Shown piece by piece: positions 35,008 to 46,708 of a stretch of 64,000 nucleotides of DNA. Each line of letters opens with the position of its first letter. Positions within the stretch are counted from its first letter, which is position 1. The translations under genes and the position numbers were made by a program. Under the pieces are notes generated by a model. It had not been told where the DNA came from. It was given only the letters and a program-made list of their open reading frames with translations, and did not search any database. The DNA is taken from NCBI GenBank assembly GCA_028023455.1, contig JAQFVV010012509.1:3902590-3966589 (forward strand). The letters are read 5' to 3'. Source of the DNA: Epiperipatus broadwayi. Taxonomy: Eukaryota > Onychophora > Udeonychophora > Euonychophora > Peripatidae.

Positions 35008-35364
35008 ACAGAATTAAGAAACTAGATCTAAAACACAAACTCTGAGCGTTTAAGAAACAGTTTCTATTCAGCTTGCCAGCGTGAATCTTTTAGACACGTA
35101 ATGTCTTCAAACTCAGCATAGCATGCCAGATAGCTACATGGGTCTGATATCAGTTCAGCATAACCACATAGTAGAAGCCTCTGCAATATATATCATTGCA
35201 AGACAGACCTCAAAGGTACATTTATGAAAAACAAAAAACACAAGTTAAAAACTTGCATACACTTGTATTTATGACAAGAGATGGCGTTATATGAAAAACA
35301 CCTTCAAGTGTTTGTTTACATAAACGTCAGAGTGAGTATTTCACTATCTCTAACTTAATTTCCA

Positions 35365-35408
35365 CCTTCATATCATGATTTCAAGCTATTTGGTATCGTC
35401 AGTGAAGG
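35365..35408 (-). ncRNA. Hammerhead ribozyme, family B, intact core
   Basis: Minus strand from 35,408: CCTTCA; CTGACGA (allowed at the variable seventh position); stem-loop II TACCAAATAGCTT with one C/C mismatch; GAAA; stem III of two pairs around CATG; cleavage-site A after U; TGAAGG, six pairs in stem I. The core is complete, but stem II is weaker than in the neighbouring copy. Confidence 0.7.
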
Positions 35409-35465
35409 ACAAGATTAAGAAACTAGATCTAAAACACAAACTCTGAGTGTTTAAGAAACAGTTTA

Positions 35466-35528
35466 AATATATATATATATATATATATTTAAACTATTTA
35501 AATATATATATATATATATATATATATA
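35466..35528. repeat. (AT)n with internal inverted block
   Basis: Two (AT)n runs around ATTTAAACTATTTAAAT. Confidence 0.9.
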
Positions 35529-35564
35529 AAGAAATCAAGTCATATATCACATGACCTAATTTAA

Positions 35565-36075
35565 CAAGCATGTATTACAAATGTTATATAATGAGCTTGC
35601 AAATAACCTTAACAAGCTTTTCAGAATATCCTCAACCTCAGGCCAGTTTCTCCTACTGGCTTCTTCAATGAGGTGCTAGGACATTCAAGCATTAGATTTA
35701 AAATACCAGGCAAAGCCCAGCATTTTATGTAATGGATAACTATTAAATAAAAAAATCTAAAATTTTCAGACATTCATATTTCTTCCAATCCAGCAATCTA
35801 ATTAAAATAGCCATATGCTGTTTTGAACTTAGTTCAGTCCCATATGGCTATTTAACTTAGATAGCTGGATTGGAAGTCATATAAATGTCTGAAAATTTCA
35901 GATTATCTACTTAATAGTTATCCATTAAATAAAGTGCTGGGCTTGGCCTGGCATTTTAAATCTAATGCTTGAATATTCTAGCACCTCATTGAAGAAGCCA
36001 GTAGCAAAAACCGGTCTGAGTTTGGAGATATTCTGAAAAAGCTCATTGAGAGCTATTTTCAAGCTCATTATATAA
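35565..36075. repeat. Palindromic Penelope-type terminal repeat, two decayed hammerheads
   Basis: Arms of about 245 bp mirror each other around 35,822. Sequence follows the 18.6-kb unit (CCTCAACCTCAGGCC, ATGAGGTGCTAGG, TTTTCAGACATT, CCATATGGCTATTTAACT) at clearly lower identity. Hammerhead positions: 35,636-35,673 on - and 35,984-36,021 on +. Both have TTGAAGA instead of CTGANGA; the first also loses the stem III closing U, and the second has AAAA for GAAA. Stem I (CCTCA with TGAG) persists in both. Confidence 0.8.
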
Positions 36076-36129
36076 TATATATGTAATGTAGATTGAAATG
36101 TGGTGTGACATTATCAATAGATGTGTGGT

Positions 36130-36178
<49 letters not shown>

Positions 36179-37715
36179 GTTAATGTAAATAGTTTTATTA
36201 CGAAAATAAATACCACATAACCCTTAAATAATTATTCTATTATTTACGCTAGCAAAATTTAAAAAAAAAATTTCATGGTCTGAATTTAAATTATTTATTC
36301 AGATAGCGGTAAGCACTGGAAATATTTTCATATAATAAACATTCATTTTTATAGCATGGATCAAGGTTAGTGAATAATGAAGATAACTAGTTACAAATGC
36401 AAGAAGGTACAGTGTTCATTTAGTAATTTATTGTTAAAAATTGCTTATGTTTTCAAATTCTTAATATTCAGTTGTCTTTTCAACATTTTTATGTCATTTT
36501 CAAATCGGTAATTGATATTATGACTTAATAATCAAGGTTTAATTATAAATAACATTTAAAATTTTTCAGAGTTAGACAATGTTAATGCCATTACATTGTA
36601 TATTGTAAATTCATGATGAACCATGACTTTTTATGTTTTTCTTAATATTTTTCTATTTTCCCAAACTATACTGACACCATGTCCATTTCATGATCAATCT
36701 TGACCTTAACATTTATGTTGGGTCAATATAATGTTTAAATTTGTTACGGTCATTGTAGTATTCTGCCTTCAATCATAAGGTTACTTTTCTCAAACCATAA
36801 GATGGGCATTGTACCCTCATAATGCTAGTATAGTTTTTCAGAGATATAAGATATTTAAAAAAGTAACTGTCATTCACTATAAATTAAAAATTAAATGTTA
36901 CAGTAGCAGTAAAATTATCAAATACTCGAATGATAATTAAATGCTTTCATAGCCCAAATTTTACTACTGGTTCTCAGTATTAAGCACAGCCTTGAAAATG
37001 TTATGAAAATATTGAAAAGGTTCTCAAGTGAATATTAAAAATCTAAAAGGAGAAACAGCAATTCTTAATGACATATTAGTAAAAGAAATTTGTACATTAC
37101 CACAGATGTAGTTAGTTATCCATATTAGTTAATATTCTTGTCTATATTTTTAAACATAATATGAAGTATAAATCTTGTTATATATATTCACAGCACGTCC
37201 TAATAAAAAGATGTCTGGTTCTCTCTCTGAGCTTCCTGGATTGCCAATTTAATATCAATGCATCTCATATGTCAGAACATAGTTTAGCTATTTACAATAT
37301 GCCTGGATGGCAATTCACCTCATGAAATATGACAATGTGTTTTGTACTTTAACCCATGATGGAACAACATGCTAATATTTGGTAAGGCTTCTAAAACATT
37401 TAAAATGATTCAAACTAATTATGGCAATAAAAATATATATCGCAATAACAATAACATTCTTATGTATATTGAAAGATTTTGCGAGGCAGAAAGAACACTG
37501 AAGATAATCTACAAAGGTATAAAAAACAATTTCTAACTCCTATTCTAAAAATACTAGTATCTTAAAACTTTTGTGGTAAACAGCTAAACTGTCACTGCAT
37601 AACTAGTATTTAATCAGAGATGGCATTGCATGCAGCTTGGAGAAAGAATTAGTTATCATTCTCTTACACATGCACACAATAAACTTATGTTTTTATATAC
37701 TACATCACAACTTAC
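36076..37715. other. AT-rich DNA, no gene supported
   Basis: (AT)n at 36,137-36,173. No further repeat or exon recognised. Confidence 0.4.
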
Positions 37716-37862
37716 CTTAAATGAATGAACTAATCCAGATTCCATCTTATCTTTATCAGATCTAGCATTCATTGCCACAGACTGATATATGAATCCAATA
37801 ATTGTAACAAGCTGATGAGTGGTGATGCATTGAATCCAATTGCTTTCGTTATGGATAGGGAT
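37716..37862 (-). CDS. Putative internal exon, unrecognised protein
   Basis: On - an acceptor (CTATTTATAACCAG) precedes 49 phase-0 codons and a consensus donor (AAG followed by GTAAGT). The peptide starts IPIHNESNWIQCITTHQLVT and includes IIGFIYQSVAMNARSDKDKM, then ESGLVHSFK. A hydrophobic stretch and a charged end are visible, but the family is not recognised. It may splice, directly or via other exons, to the terminal exon at 31,021-31,101. The exact phase-0 ends and good splice sites are the main support. Confidence 0.6.
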
Positions 37863-38575
37863 CTGGTTATAAATAGTCAGTCTAGTTGGAAGTAAAGGGA
37901 GACAATAATTTACTATCAAATCCGAATGGCAGTTTGAATGTCATCTGCTATATAGTTAAAGCAATAAGGCTACTTCATGTTAGAACTGGAGACTGCTATA
38001 ACCTTATTCAGATATGAAACAAATTATCCCAAAACAGCAGAAAGTGTCCCTACACCTACTCATGAGACAAGCTGTCACAGAACAGCTGCAAGTGATAAGT
38101 AAAATTATAAGGGTACCTGGAGTCCCTTTCATTAATAGTTGCATAGCAACTAAATGCTATACCAAGCCAATCGTATAGAATGTATAACAATTGTATTTAT
38201 TGTAATGTGCATCGGTATATTTCTTTTAATTAATACATATTTAATTTTATTTTTACGAGTGTGTTTATCATAATCATGCATAGACACAGCTACAAAGCAT
38301 TTACATTTATTAATATTACAAATTCTTTTAATCAATTTTGCAAATATACTTTATTTATAACAGTAAACGTGAAATTATATTCATTTTAACAATTATTATG
38401 ACATCTGTCAAATAGTAGTCTATGATCTTTTTGATGCATATTGGGTATTTTATTTAGGTTGATTTTGTTTTGTGTGTGTGCTAAAATCAATAATCTAATC
38501 GGAATTTCTGGATTTTTCATGAACAGCCATTAGATATCACACTGATATATATATATTTCTATAATATATTACCAG
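37863..38575. other. Non-coding DNA upstream of hydrolase exon
   Basis: No feature recognised; it ends in a T-rich tract and acceptor at 38,575. Confidence 0.35.
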
Positions 38576-38699
38576 AACTGAATTCAATGGTGTTAAAGTA
38601 ATTGTCCTTGAACCAGTTAGAAAAGAACACCAGCCTCGGCCTGGTCTTATGTGTTTTCATGGAGGTGGTCTGGCCCTCAGAAACGCAGATACAATCATT
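38576..38699 (+). CDS. Arylacetamide deacetylase/NCEH1-like hydrolase, exon with HGGG
   Basis: After the acceptor TTCTATAATATATTACCAG the frame (entering after one base) reads TEFNGVKVIVLEPVRKEHQP, then RPGLMCFHGGGLALRNADTI. HGGG is the oxyanion-hole motif of hormone-sensitive-lipase-type esterases; the preceding 'V.V...P.R....RPG....HGGG' layout fits arylacetamide deacetylase and neutral cholesterol ester hydrolase, ER-membrane serine esterases of lipids and xenobiotics. The match to the family continues to ADTI, but the next codons reach a TAA at 38,700 and no GT donor follows within reach. The donor is lost, non-canonical, or this copy is a pseudogene. Upstream exons (membrane anchor) were not found. 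Confidence 0.75.
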
Positions 38700-38965
38700 T
38701 AAAACTTTATTTATCTGATTTTTGACATTAAATTGCAAACTTTTTAGAGCCAAAATTTTTTTATTATCAGCAAATCACTTAGCGTACAAACTTAAATAAG
38801 AATAAATATTTCAATATTTTACACATTTTCCTTTATAATTAATAAATACTATAACGAGATATATATGTGTCTGAAAACTATAGTAATATATAGATATTAG
38901 TTTGTTTGCACATAACAAGCAATTATATAATTTTTATCATATATAAGTTTTTTTTTTTTTTCTAG

Positions 38966-39030
38966 AGGAATTATCTAACGCAAACTTATTATCTTAGCAA
39001 GAAATTAGGCGCTGTTGTAGTATCTGCAGA
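38966..39030 (+). CDS. Arylacetamide deacetylase/NCEH1-like hydrolase, next exon
   Basis: A long T tract and TCTAG acceptor precede 21 codons, RNYLTQTYYLSKKLGAVVVS then A, plus two bases (GA), and a consensus donor GTAAGT. In the family this is the helix and strand just before 'EYRLAPE', so the split codon GA+N would give Glu or Asp as expected. It follows the HGGG exon in correct order after about 265 bp. Exons holding the catalytic GDSAGG serine, Asp and His were not found downstream in the window, so the gene is incomplete here. Confidence 0.75.
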
Positions 39031-42000
39031 GTAAGTTTTTGTAAAATTTATTAAATTTTTTTAATTATATGTTTATAATTATTTGACATTCTTGTAAATT
39101 TATTTATAAATTTAACTAGTTAAAATAATAGAATGGAATCGTAAAAGTCATCGATATGGTTTTTAATTCTAAATCAAAGCTATATAAGTTAATGTAATCC
39201 AAGAATTTCATTCAAGACAATAAATACAATACATATATTAAATAATTAGAGAGTTCTTTATTGTCTATAGCATAGGGCCCCAAACTTATTCTGGTCACTG
39301 CCCATTTTACCAGACAAATTTTGTAATCTCTTCCCCCATTATAAGTTTTCCGCATTCAATCTGTTTGATATTTTCAACACAAATAGCAACTAATGATATA
39401 TTACTGCTTATGTGATTAAATTATCGATAAACAGGCTAATATGTGCATCTTGAACACAGTTATTGCTATACCAATTTTGATGAAATATAGAAAATATGTT
39501 AAGATTGTAAAGTGTATGCTTGAATAATATTATGCGCATTTTCATCCAATGTTTAAATATAAAAATTCGGAATATATATTAGGAGATTGTATTACATTAG
39601 TAAGAATCTTATTGTAATAATTAAAATGCCATCAAAGGTATTAGAAAATTGTTTATTTCAAACTTACAAAGAAAAAATAAATTAATGTGAAGCAAAATAA
39701 ATCAATTACAAGAGAGAGCTTCTAATTGTCTCTCTAAAATAACTAATATTAATCATCTCTGGTTCAAATCATGGCATAGCATAATATCAATGATATAAAT
39801 AATATAAAACAAAATAAAATAGGCATGACTGCAGATTAGAAAGTATATAGAAATAATAACTGAGTACAATTATTATAATTTAGGAGAATTATTAGCTGTG
39901 ATTATTTATTTAATTTAAATATAGGTAAGATTCTTACAAATATTATTAAATTCAAAGTTATATTAGAAAGTTTATTACAGTACATTATTTACATTACAGA
40001 GTTTAATTATTAAGAAATCATTTAAGTTTATAAATTTATGAACATTCAAATTTATAGCTAGCTTAACAAATTATTGAAATAGTTTAGTTGCAGATTTATT
40101 TTAAAGAGCTCTGTGGCAAGGAATGTTACCAATAATGTTTTAGCTGAGGCATCCTTCATGACATCTGGAACTAGCATTTTTCACTGGCTTGTCCAATGTC
40201 TTCATGGCAGGCTGCTGATCTTGAACTCATCCATTCCAATAGACGGGTCTTCGGAAGACAACAAAATTTAAACTCTCTAGCCACTTGTTTCCATTGTTAA
40301 AATGAGCATGTCCCCAGGGTTTTTATACTAACTCCTTGATTCCCCCAGCAAAAGTCATGAACTTGTTTACAATTTATAAGTTTTTAATCTTAAGTTTTAG
40401 CATATCTTTATTAAATTTAGAAAAGACAAAAGCCTATTTTGCAATTTGTTTGAAAGTTATTTTGAAGTTATTTTCAAATCTGCTCTTGATTCCCACATAA
40501 ATTAAACCAGGTGTATGTGACAGGATAATTTCCAAAAAACAGACAATCTTTTAACAGGTTTTAAGTTCTGTAAGCTTGCCACCTCAAAAATTGGAAATTT
40601 ATAGGCGAATACAAAGCTGAATAAAAGGAAATTTGTATAATGAATTTATAGCAAATTAAAGATAAAATAATGCTAATAAAATCTACTGTATTGCAGCTCC
40701 ATTCACATATATATGTAGGTGCACTCATACACATATAACAATGTTTACACAAATTACTTTTAATTTATTATATAATTTATAACTAAGTATACACATTATA
40801 ATTATACGTATACAGACCTTAATATTTATATGATGCAAACATATGCAAATATACACACACATACATTAATATACCTTATTATACACTACATGTTAACATA
40901 TATGTTAGTATGTGATAATATACATGGACTGGGAGGGGCTTGAATTAAAGAAAGGATACTATTATAGAATATAGTAGATGAAACAGGATGTTAGATAAAA
41001 TGATATCATTTCAGAAATATATTTCTCTTTTAAAATTACACTCACTTTAGTTTAATTTCTAAAAAGCAAATTAATAATTTGTCGGATTATTAAAGTTGAT
41101 GAAATTATTTCAAAGATAAAACTTATATTTATAATTGATGAAAAATGATCTATTCTTCTCAAATAATTATATTTTTGAGCATATTTTATGAAAATAATAT
41201 GTAAAAAAAATACTCTAATTTATACATTTTGAAAATCAAAACAAATAACTTAGAAATGTCCAACTTGTTGACAAGCGCTCCCTTTTGGTGAAAATGAAAA
41301 ACCATCAATCAGCACTTTGTAAGATAAGCTTTATCCTATTGTTATAACTTTAAATATTATTGATTATGCTTTTAAATATAATATTGTTTTTCTATATAAA
41401 ATAACAGTAAAATCAGCAAAATAATTCAAAAATTAGTGGTTTGAGAGAGAGTTAAAACCAATGACATGTATTGTTAGTGTGTACTTAACACAGCACAAGT
41501 CTGATGTTGGCACTAATTGTATTTCCTCTTGTGATGAATCTGATTTCTTACCAGTTCACAAATGAAGCTGCATATTGTCAAATAGTGATAATGATTAAAA
41601 TATGTGTGAAAAAAATTAAAATAAATTACACATAAAAACATATTGTTTTCAATAAAATTAAATAGTTAATAAAGAAATTTTAAAAAAGTTTGTCTTGTAT
41701 CAATTTTTTTCAAATATTTGAAATTTTTTATTAGTCATATTTTATTTCCTTATTTTTTTATGCGAATTTTAAAGTAATTTTACCTTGTTGCTTTGGTTTT
41801 ATGCAATTTCTGAAAATTAAGGAACATATCTTACATTTTTCAATGTAAGTTAAATCTATTTTTGTGCGATTTTTTTAATGTGGGTTTTCTGTGGAACCTA
41901 TCTGTGACATAAAAAGAGACCCAGGTGTATATAAAGATTGAGAGTGCTTTCTTAAATAATTTACTATAGAACAAATGCTTTTTCTAATCCTTTCCACAAA

Positions 42001-42204
42001 TTTTGAGAAATACTCAAGTGAGCACTTGTCATATATTTTTTATATTCTTTGTTCACACTTTATCTTTTATGGAAGAATATAAGAATAATGTAATCTTTTG
42101 TAATTTTTTTGAATTTCTAAACAATCTCAGGACTTCATCAGGTATATTATAGCTATCGAGTTAGCCATGTAATTTTGCATAATAATGAGTTATTATCCTT
42201 ATTT
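39031..42204. other. AT-rich DNA, probably intronic
   Basis: No further hydrolase exon recognised. A GC-richer patch at 40,100-40,360 has no coherent frame. Short open frames (e.g. 40,561-40,752 on -) show no motifs. Confidence 0.4.
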
Positions 42205-42625
42205 CTTTTTTCATACTTTTATCTATGTACATTTTTATTCACTACTCTGTGTACTAGTATTTCTATATACTTATCCATATGTTTGATTATCCAACTGTAC
42301 ACTTATCAATTCATTCATTTTTACTTCTATCAGTCAAATTCATTTATATAACAAACAATCAATTTATTTATGTATGTATCAATTTACCTATCTATTTAAT
42401 CTATCTGTTGATGTCTTTATTCATTCTTATATCTATTTTTTTTAATAAAGTAATCTTGCTGTATGTTCTTCTATCTGTCTGATTATTATCCAATTATACA
42501 TTTATCCACCCATCTATATGGCCAACTATTACTCCTTTCATCCATTTGTCTATGTATTTATTTATCTAGCTGTCTTCTATCTAGGTACTTTACCTATCTA
42601 CCTATCTATTAATCTATCAATCATA
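42205..42625. repeat. Degenerate TCTA/CATT tetranucleotide tract
   Basis: About 420 bp of imperfect TATC, TCTA and ATTC units (tatctatgt, cctatctattt, tacctatctacctatc). The 67-codon frame at 42,279 lies entirely in this tract and is not a gene. Confidence 0.85.
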
Positions 42626-43229
42626 GGACTATATTACATTCATTCCAGAAATCTATGTATAGGTAAGGATGAAAGTTTACCATAAGATAGAATTTAATTT
42701 AAAATTGTACTATAAAAGTTTGATCTTTGATTGGTTACATATTTATCTGTATATGTATCTATAGAATAAAATAAATAAATATAGACTAGAATTGTAATAT
42801 GTACAAATCTTTAGCTATGATTTAGAAAAACAAGTATAGTATAAAGCATACATAACATTTATTATGTCTTTAAAATATATTGACTAATCAAAGATAAAAA
42901 CAAACAAAGATGTTATGCAAAAAAAAATCACGATGCCAAAGACGCAACCCAAGAAAACGAATTAAGATCTTGAATCCAAGATTTCAACAGTTTTAAAAAT
43001 TGCTAAAATAAAATTAATCTAAAAATAATTTATTTAAAATAAAAAAATAGCAAAACATTATATAAGAATGATACCATAATTTCTAGTTTAATAAATGATT
43101 GATAATGACAATTATGGTAGTTACCTAGGGAGAAGGTAACATAGTCATGTGAACCGTAAGTTGACACCTTCACAATAAAAGGTAATGATTTGATATTAAT
43201 AATTATTGAGCCAGGATAGGGAAGAAGTG
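42626..43229. other. AT-rich DNA, no gene supported
   Basis: Nothing recognised. A minus-strand frame at 43,030-43,281 overlaps the hammerhead-type repeat below. Confidence 0.35.
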
Positions 43230-43300
43230 TGAGAGTGTGACCTGGACTAATTGAAGAATGCTGCTTCACAATGAAATGCATTCTATGGGGAGAAAGGTGT
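43230..43300 (+). repeat. Family C hammerhead repeat, decayed partial copy
   Basis: GTGACCTGG through GAAATGCATTCTATGGGG aligns with the minus strand of 1,100-1,165. The hammerhead core reads TTGAAGA and stem II (ATGCTGCTTCACAAT) has lost central pairs; GAAA and the TGCAT stem III remain. Probably inactive. Confidence 0.6.
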
Positions 43301-43539
43301 ATCTGCCTTATGTTTATTTACCTGATTAATTTGAATGTTATAGATACATGAAAAAAGTGTAATGGAGTTGAATTATCTGGGTTGAAAATGATATAATTAA
43401 TTGCAATTAATCTATTTTGTTTATTATTTTATATGACTTCATCTGACACTCATGAATATTAAACTACTAAAGCATCACATGACCACCATGTGTTATACTT
43501 ACACAACCTATTAAACAGTAACAACTTTCTCCATGCATA

Positions 43540-44285
43540 TAGTGCTTACTCATCTAATATACCCAGACTAGTTTCTGAATTTGTGGCTTTCAACAGTGAG
43601 GAGCTTTGAATCTGACAGCAATGCATCTAGATTTTTGGGCTCATAGCTTTATAGTTGACCACAAAGGTGAGTGCTGGGGTGTGTGTTAGGTCCAAGATAT
43701 AGGTGCATTGCTCTAGGATTCAAGAGTCTTTACTATTGAAAACATAAGCTTGAAACAATTCTGGGGATGTTGGATGAATATGCCTAGGTAGGACTTTGAT
43801 GCCCAAAATTTCTAACATCCCATTGATTAGTATGTCTTGCATTAGGTGACACTATTGTATGAAACAAATTGATAATAATTTAATGTCTTTTGAATTAGGA
43901 TTTTAATAAAGTAGCATGAACATTCTTGGACAATAGTAAGTATGAGTAGCAGATTCAGAAACTGAAGAATTATAACAGCTTAATTACTTATGCTGTACCA
44001 ACCTTTATGAAGCCTTGAGAAAAAAGGCATCTGATTAATTTTGCTTATATGGTTGGCCATGGTGATACAGTGGCAGACTGGATTTCAAAATTTGGCCACA
44101 AACTATACACTAGTCTGGAGATGTTGGATGAGTAGGTACTAGATAGGAATTTTAAGCACAAACCTACCTGAATCCATTGATTACAAAAGGTTGCACTTAG
44201 TGGCACTACTATATGAAGAGTTTGGTACTCTTGACCAATTCTGTTACTTCCCATGTTTGAATTTGACATAAACTCCTGAGCAATA
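43540..44285. repeat. Diverged ~350-bp tandem duplication
   Basis: The phrase GATGTTGGATGA at 43,766 and 44,120 anchors two units. Downstream pairs include 'cccattgattag'/'tccattgattac' and 'ggtgacactattgtatgaa'/'agtggcactactatatgaa'. Identity is low (about two thirds by eye). No coding frame; origin unknown. Confidence 0.5.
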
Positions 44286-45059
44286 AACCAATTTTTTAAA
44301 TAAAATAATAAAAGTGTTTATTTCCTGAGAGTTCATAAGAAGTTTGAGCACTGGAGATGATTGACCACAGTCCAGACTAAACCAAACAACTAATATTCTA
44401 AATGGAATTAATAGAACTTCCTTCTGTTATAGTTTGTCCTACACCTGCTTTTTTAAGAAAAATGTTCCATATGGTGATTTTATTTTATTCTGCTTTTCTA
44501 ACTAAGAAATAGAAAATGATGTTGTTTTAATTCAGTTATATCGAGTAACTAATTTATAATTAGACTGGTGCAATTTTATCACAAGAACAACAAAAAGTTC
44601 AAAAAGCTTTTTACTGATGGATGTCTTAAACTAGAAACTAATCTGGTGGTATTTGAATAAGACAGCACTGAATAATAATTTATTAAGCACTGCCATATAG
44701 CATCTATGGGTTATTAAAGCTTACACTAGATGGCAGAAAAGTATTGAAAACAAAAAGGATATGCTAATGATGTAATGTCTTTAGAGTGTTGTATGGTTTA
44801 GTTTATATACTGATTATTTGTAAACTTCACTGTGTCTATCAATGACAAGTAATCTGTTTAACTCTCTTTTCAACTCTTTCATAAACATATGATTATAGTT
44901 AGAAAATGATACAAGTAATCCCTTTTTTCTTGGAAAACTATTTCCGGTTCTTAAACAGCAAACAACGTGAACGATAGCTCTCCTCAAAATTGAAATCAGC
45001 AGGAAAGGGGGTATCAAACTCCATTCCAAACCCCTAAATACAAGGTAAGAGAAGTTTTA
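44286..45059. other. AT-rich DNA before LINE
   Basis: A 71-codon frame on - (44,814-45,029) is hydrophilic at its end (MKELKRELNRLLVIDRHSEV) but has no recognised motif. It could be a transposon remnant. Confidence 0.35.
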
Positions 45060-45070
45060 TATATTTAAAA

Positions 45071-46708
45071 ATGGAATGTGATAATGATATAGATAATATA
45101 CATAGCAATTCAAGCTTAAATTGTCACACTCAATCATTCAACAGAAACGATAGCCGAAATCTTCATAGCTATAATAACAAATCTCAGGCTCCATCTGAGA
45201 TCAAAAACCTTCCCATTAGCAATGCTAAGCACCAAATAATTACTGACAACATTAAAATGCAAGAAATTATACAAACTTCGTCAGTTATATGCAATAGCGT
45301 TGGTTTCCCATCGGGCGAAATAACAGCCAATATTAATAATACATACGAAAACAGTAACAACTCTCACCTATTTCCCAAACTCCTTTAGGAGAAGAAATAA
45401 ACACAATTCATTCACAACCGCGAAACACCTCAGAATAATTTGGAACAAAAAATAAAATATCAGCAAAATCTATCTGAAGAAAGAAAAAAAATTTTTTAAA
45501 TCACCAGAGGACACCAAATTCACTGCTGTATCACCAGAGACTGTCAACAGTATTTCGGAAAAAAACAAAATAACAGATAAAAAAAAATCAACAAAACCCA
45601 TTCACAAACAAATGAAAATTTCAAACTAGATGAACCTTTAATATCTACATCGTTCGCACATTTCAAAACAGACTCACAAATACAAACCCTTCCAAAAAAA
45701 TCTATATCCTACGCTAACGCTTATGTATCAACAAAGACGTTAAAACCCAGAGACTAACTCGGTCAGCAATATTAATGAAATGCTTATAGGCATATCGGAA
45801 TATGAAAGAGAAATCACACCAGAAGACAATCAACACCCCCAATCAGTTAAGATATTAAATTATAATAATATTACCGACGAAATGCATCAAAACATAAACT
45901 TTAATTTCAACAAAACTATTCCAAACATGCTCTATAAATCTTTCCAAAATTATTACAATGACAAAACTCTAATCCTAGCAGTAACAAATGAAAACTTATC
46001 ATTATACAAATTCCCCATGGAACATTTATATTCTGTAATTAAACAACATGATTCAGAGTTGGGGATTTATCAAATACTAACACATCCTAATGACAGATAT
46101 GTGGCAATAGAATTTAAGACCTGGGCAGACAGGCTCCAATTTAAAAACAATATTAAAATACTGGGAAATAAAATACTTTGCATTGTAGAAATGAACAGAC
46201 CTATGATACTACAAGGGAAAATCAAAACTGCCTAACAAGATTCACTGAACAAGACTCCAAAATATCCTCAATCCCTACGCACTGTATCAAAATTTAAATT
46301 CCTTCCAGACCCCATCTTGAATGGAAACATAATATCAAACGCAGCAATCTTCTCACTAGCCGAAAAAAAGTTTCTCCCACTGACATCCCTACTGTAGTTA
46401 ATGCAAGAGGTTCACCAATGGTCTTAACATTCAGAGGGGTGCGGCCTCCGTGCTTTCACTGTTTACAAAGGACACACTTTATAAAAGACTGTTTGGCACT
46501 ATCTGCACTACCTCATCAAAAGAAAGGCAAGTTCCACCACTGCAGTGGAAAGAATATAGAAACAACAACCACTACAAACACCAAACAGCACCTAAAACAG
46601 ACAATAATATTGAAAACCACACTGATAAACACAGGGCTCAACATCAAACTATACCGAATCTATAGACATAACTCCCACAGATGTAACACCAGACCACATA
46701 ATATCTAG
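45071..46708 (+). pseudogene. LINE ORF1 (gag-like, CCHC zinc knuckle)
   Basis: Three open pieces. 45,071-45,388 is Asn/Ser-rich and low-complexity. 45,780-46,235 is a folded-looking stretch (NKTIPNMLYKSFQNYYND, then LSLYKFPMEHLYSVIKQHDS and RYVAIEFKTWADRLQFKNN) that could be the RNA-binding (RRM-like) domain. 46,418-46,708 has the zinc knuckle GVRPPCFHCLQRTHFIKDC with spacing C-X2-C-X4-H-X4-C. ORF1 proteins of this type bind LINE RNA in the ribonucleoprotein particle. Frameshifts separate the pieces. Confidence 0.75.

Larger units (their letters stand above)
34872..35465 (-). repeat. 401-bp tandem repeat with hammerheads (family B)
   Basis: GACAATAGATGGCGTTAT at 34,872 recurs as GACAAGAGATGGCGTTAT at 35,273. 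The first unit is complete and the second stops after about 190 bp at an (AT)n run. Its second half includes AGATAGCTACATGGGTCTGA and TCAGTTCAGCATAACCACAT, related to the array at 18.6 kb. Each unit holds a hammerhead on -. The length and content suit a Penelope pseudo-LTR or retrozyme dimer. Confidence 0.8.

Noticed and set aside
42120-42160. TTCATCAGG with downstream TTTC, hammerhead-like on -
   Set aside because: No stem II pairing before GAAA and no stem I complementarity.
43030-43281. 83-codon minus-strand frame with plausible splice sites
   Set aside because: Its start overlaps the family C hammerhead repeat on the opposite strand; the apparent coding sequence is repeat-derived.
44814-45029. 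71-codon minus-strand frame just before the LINE
   Set aside because: Hydrophilic end looks protein-like, but no family motif or splice sites could be supported.
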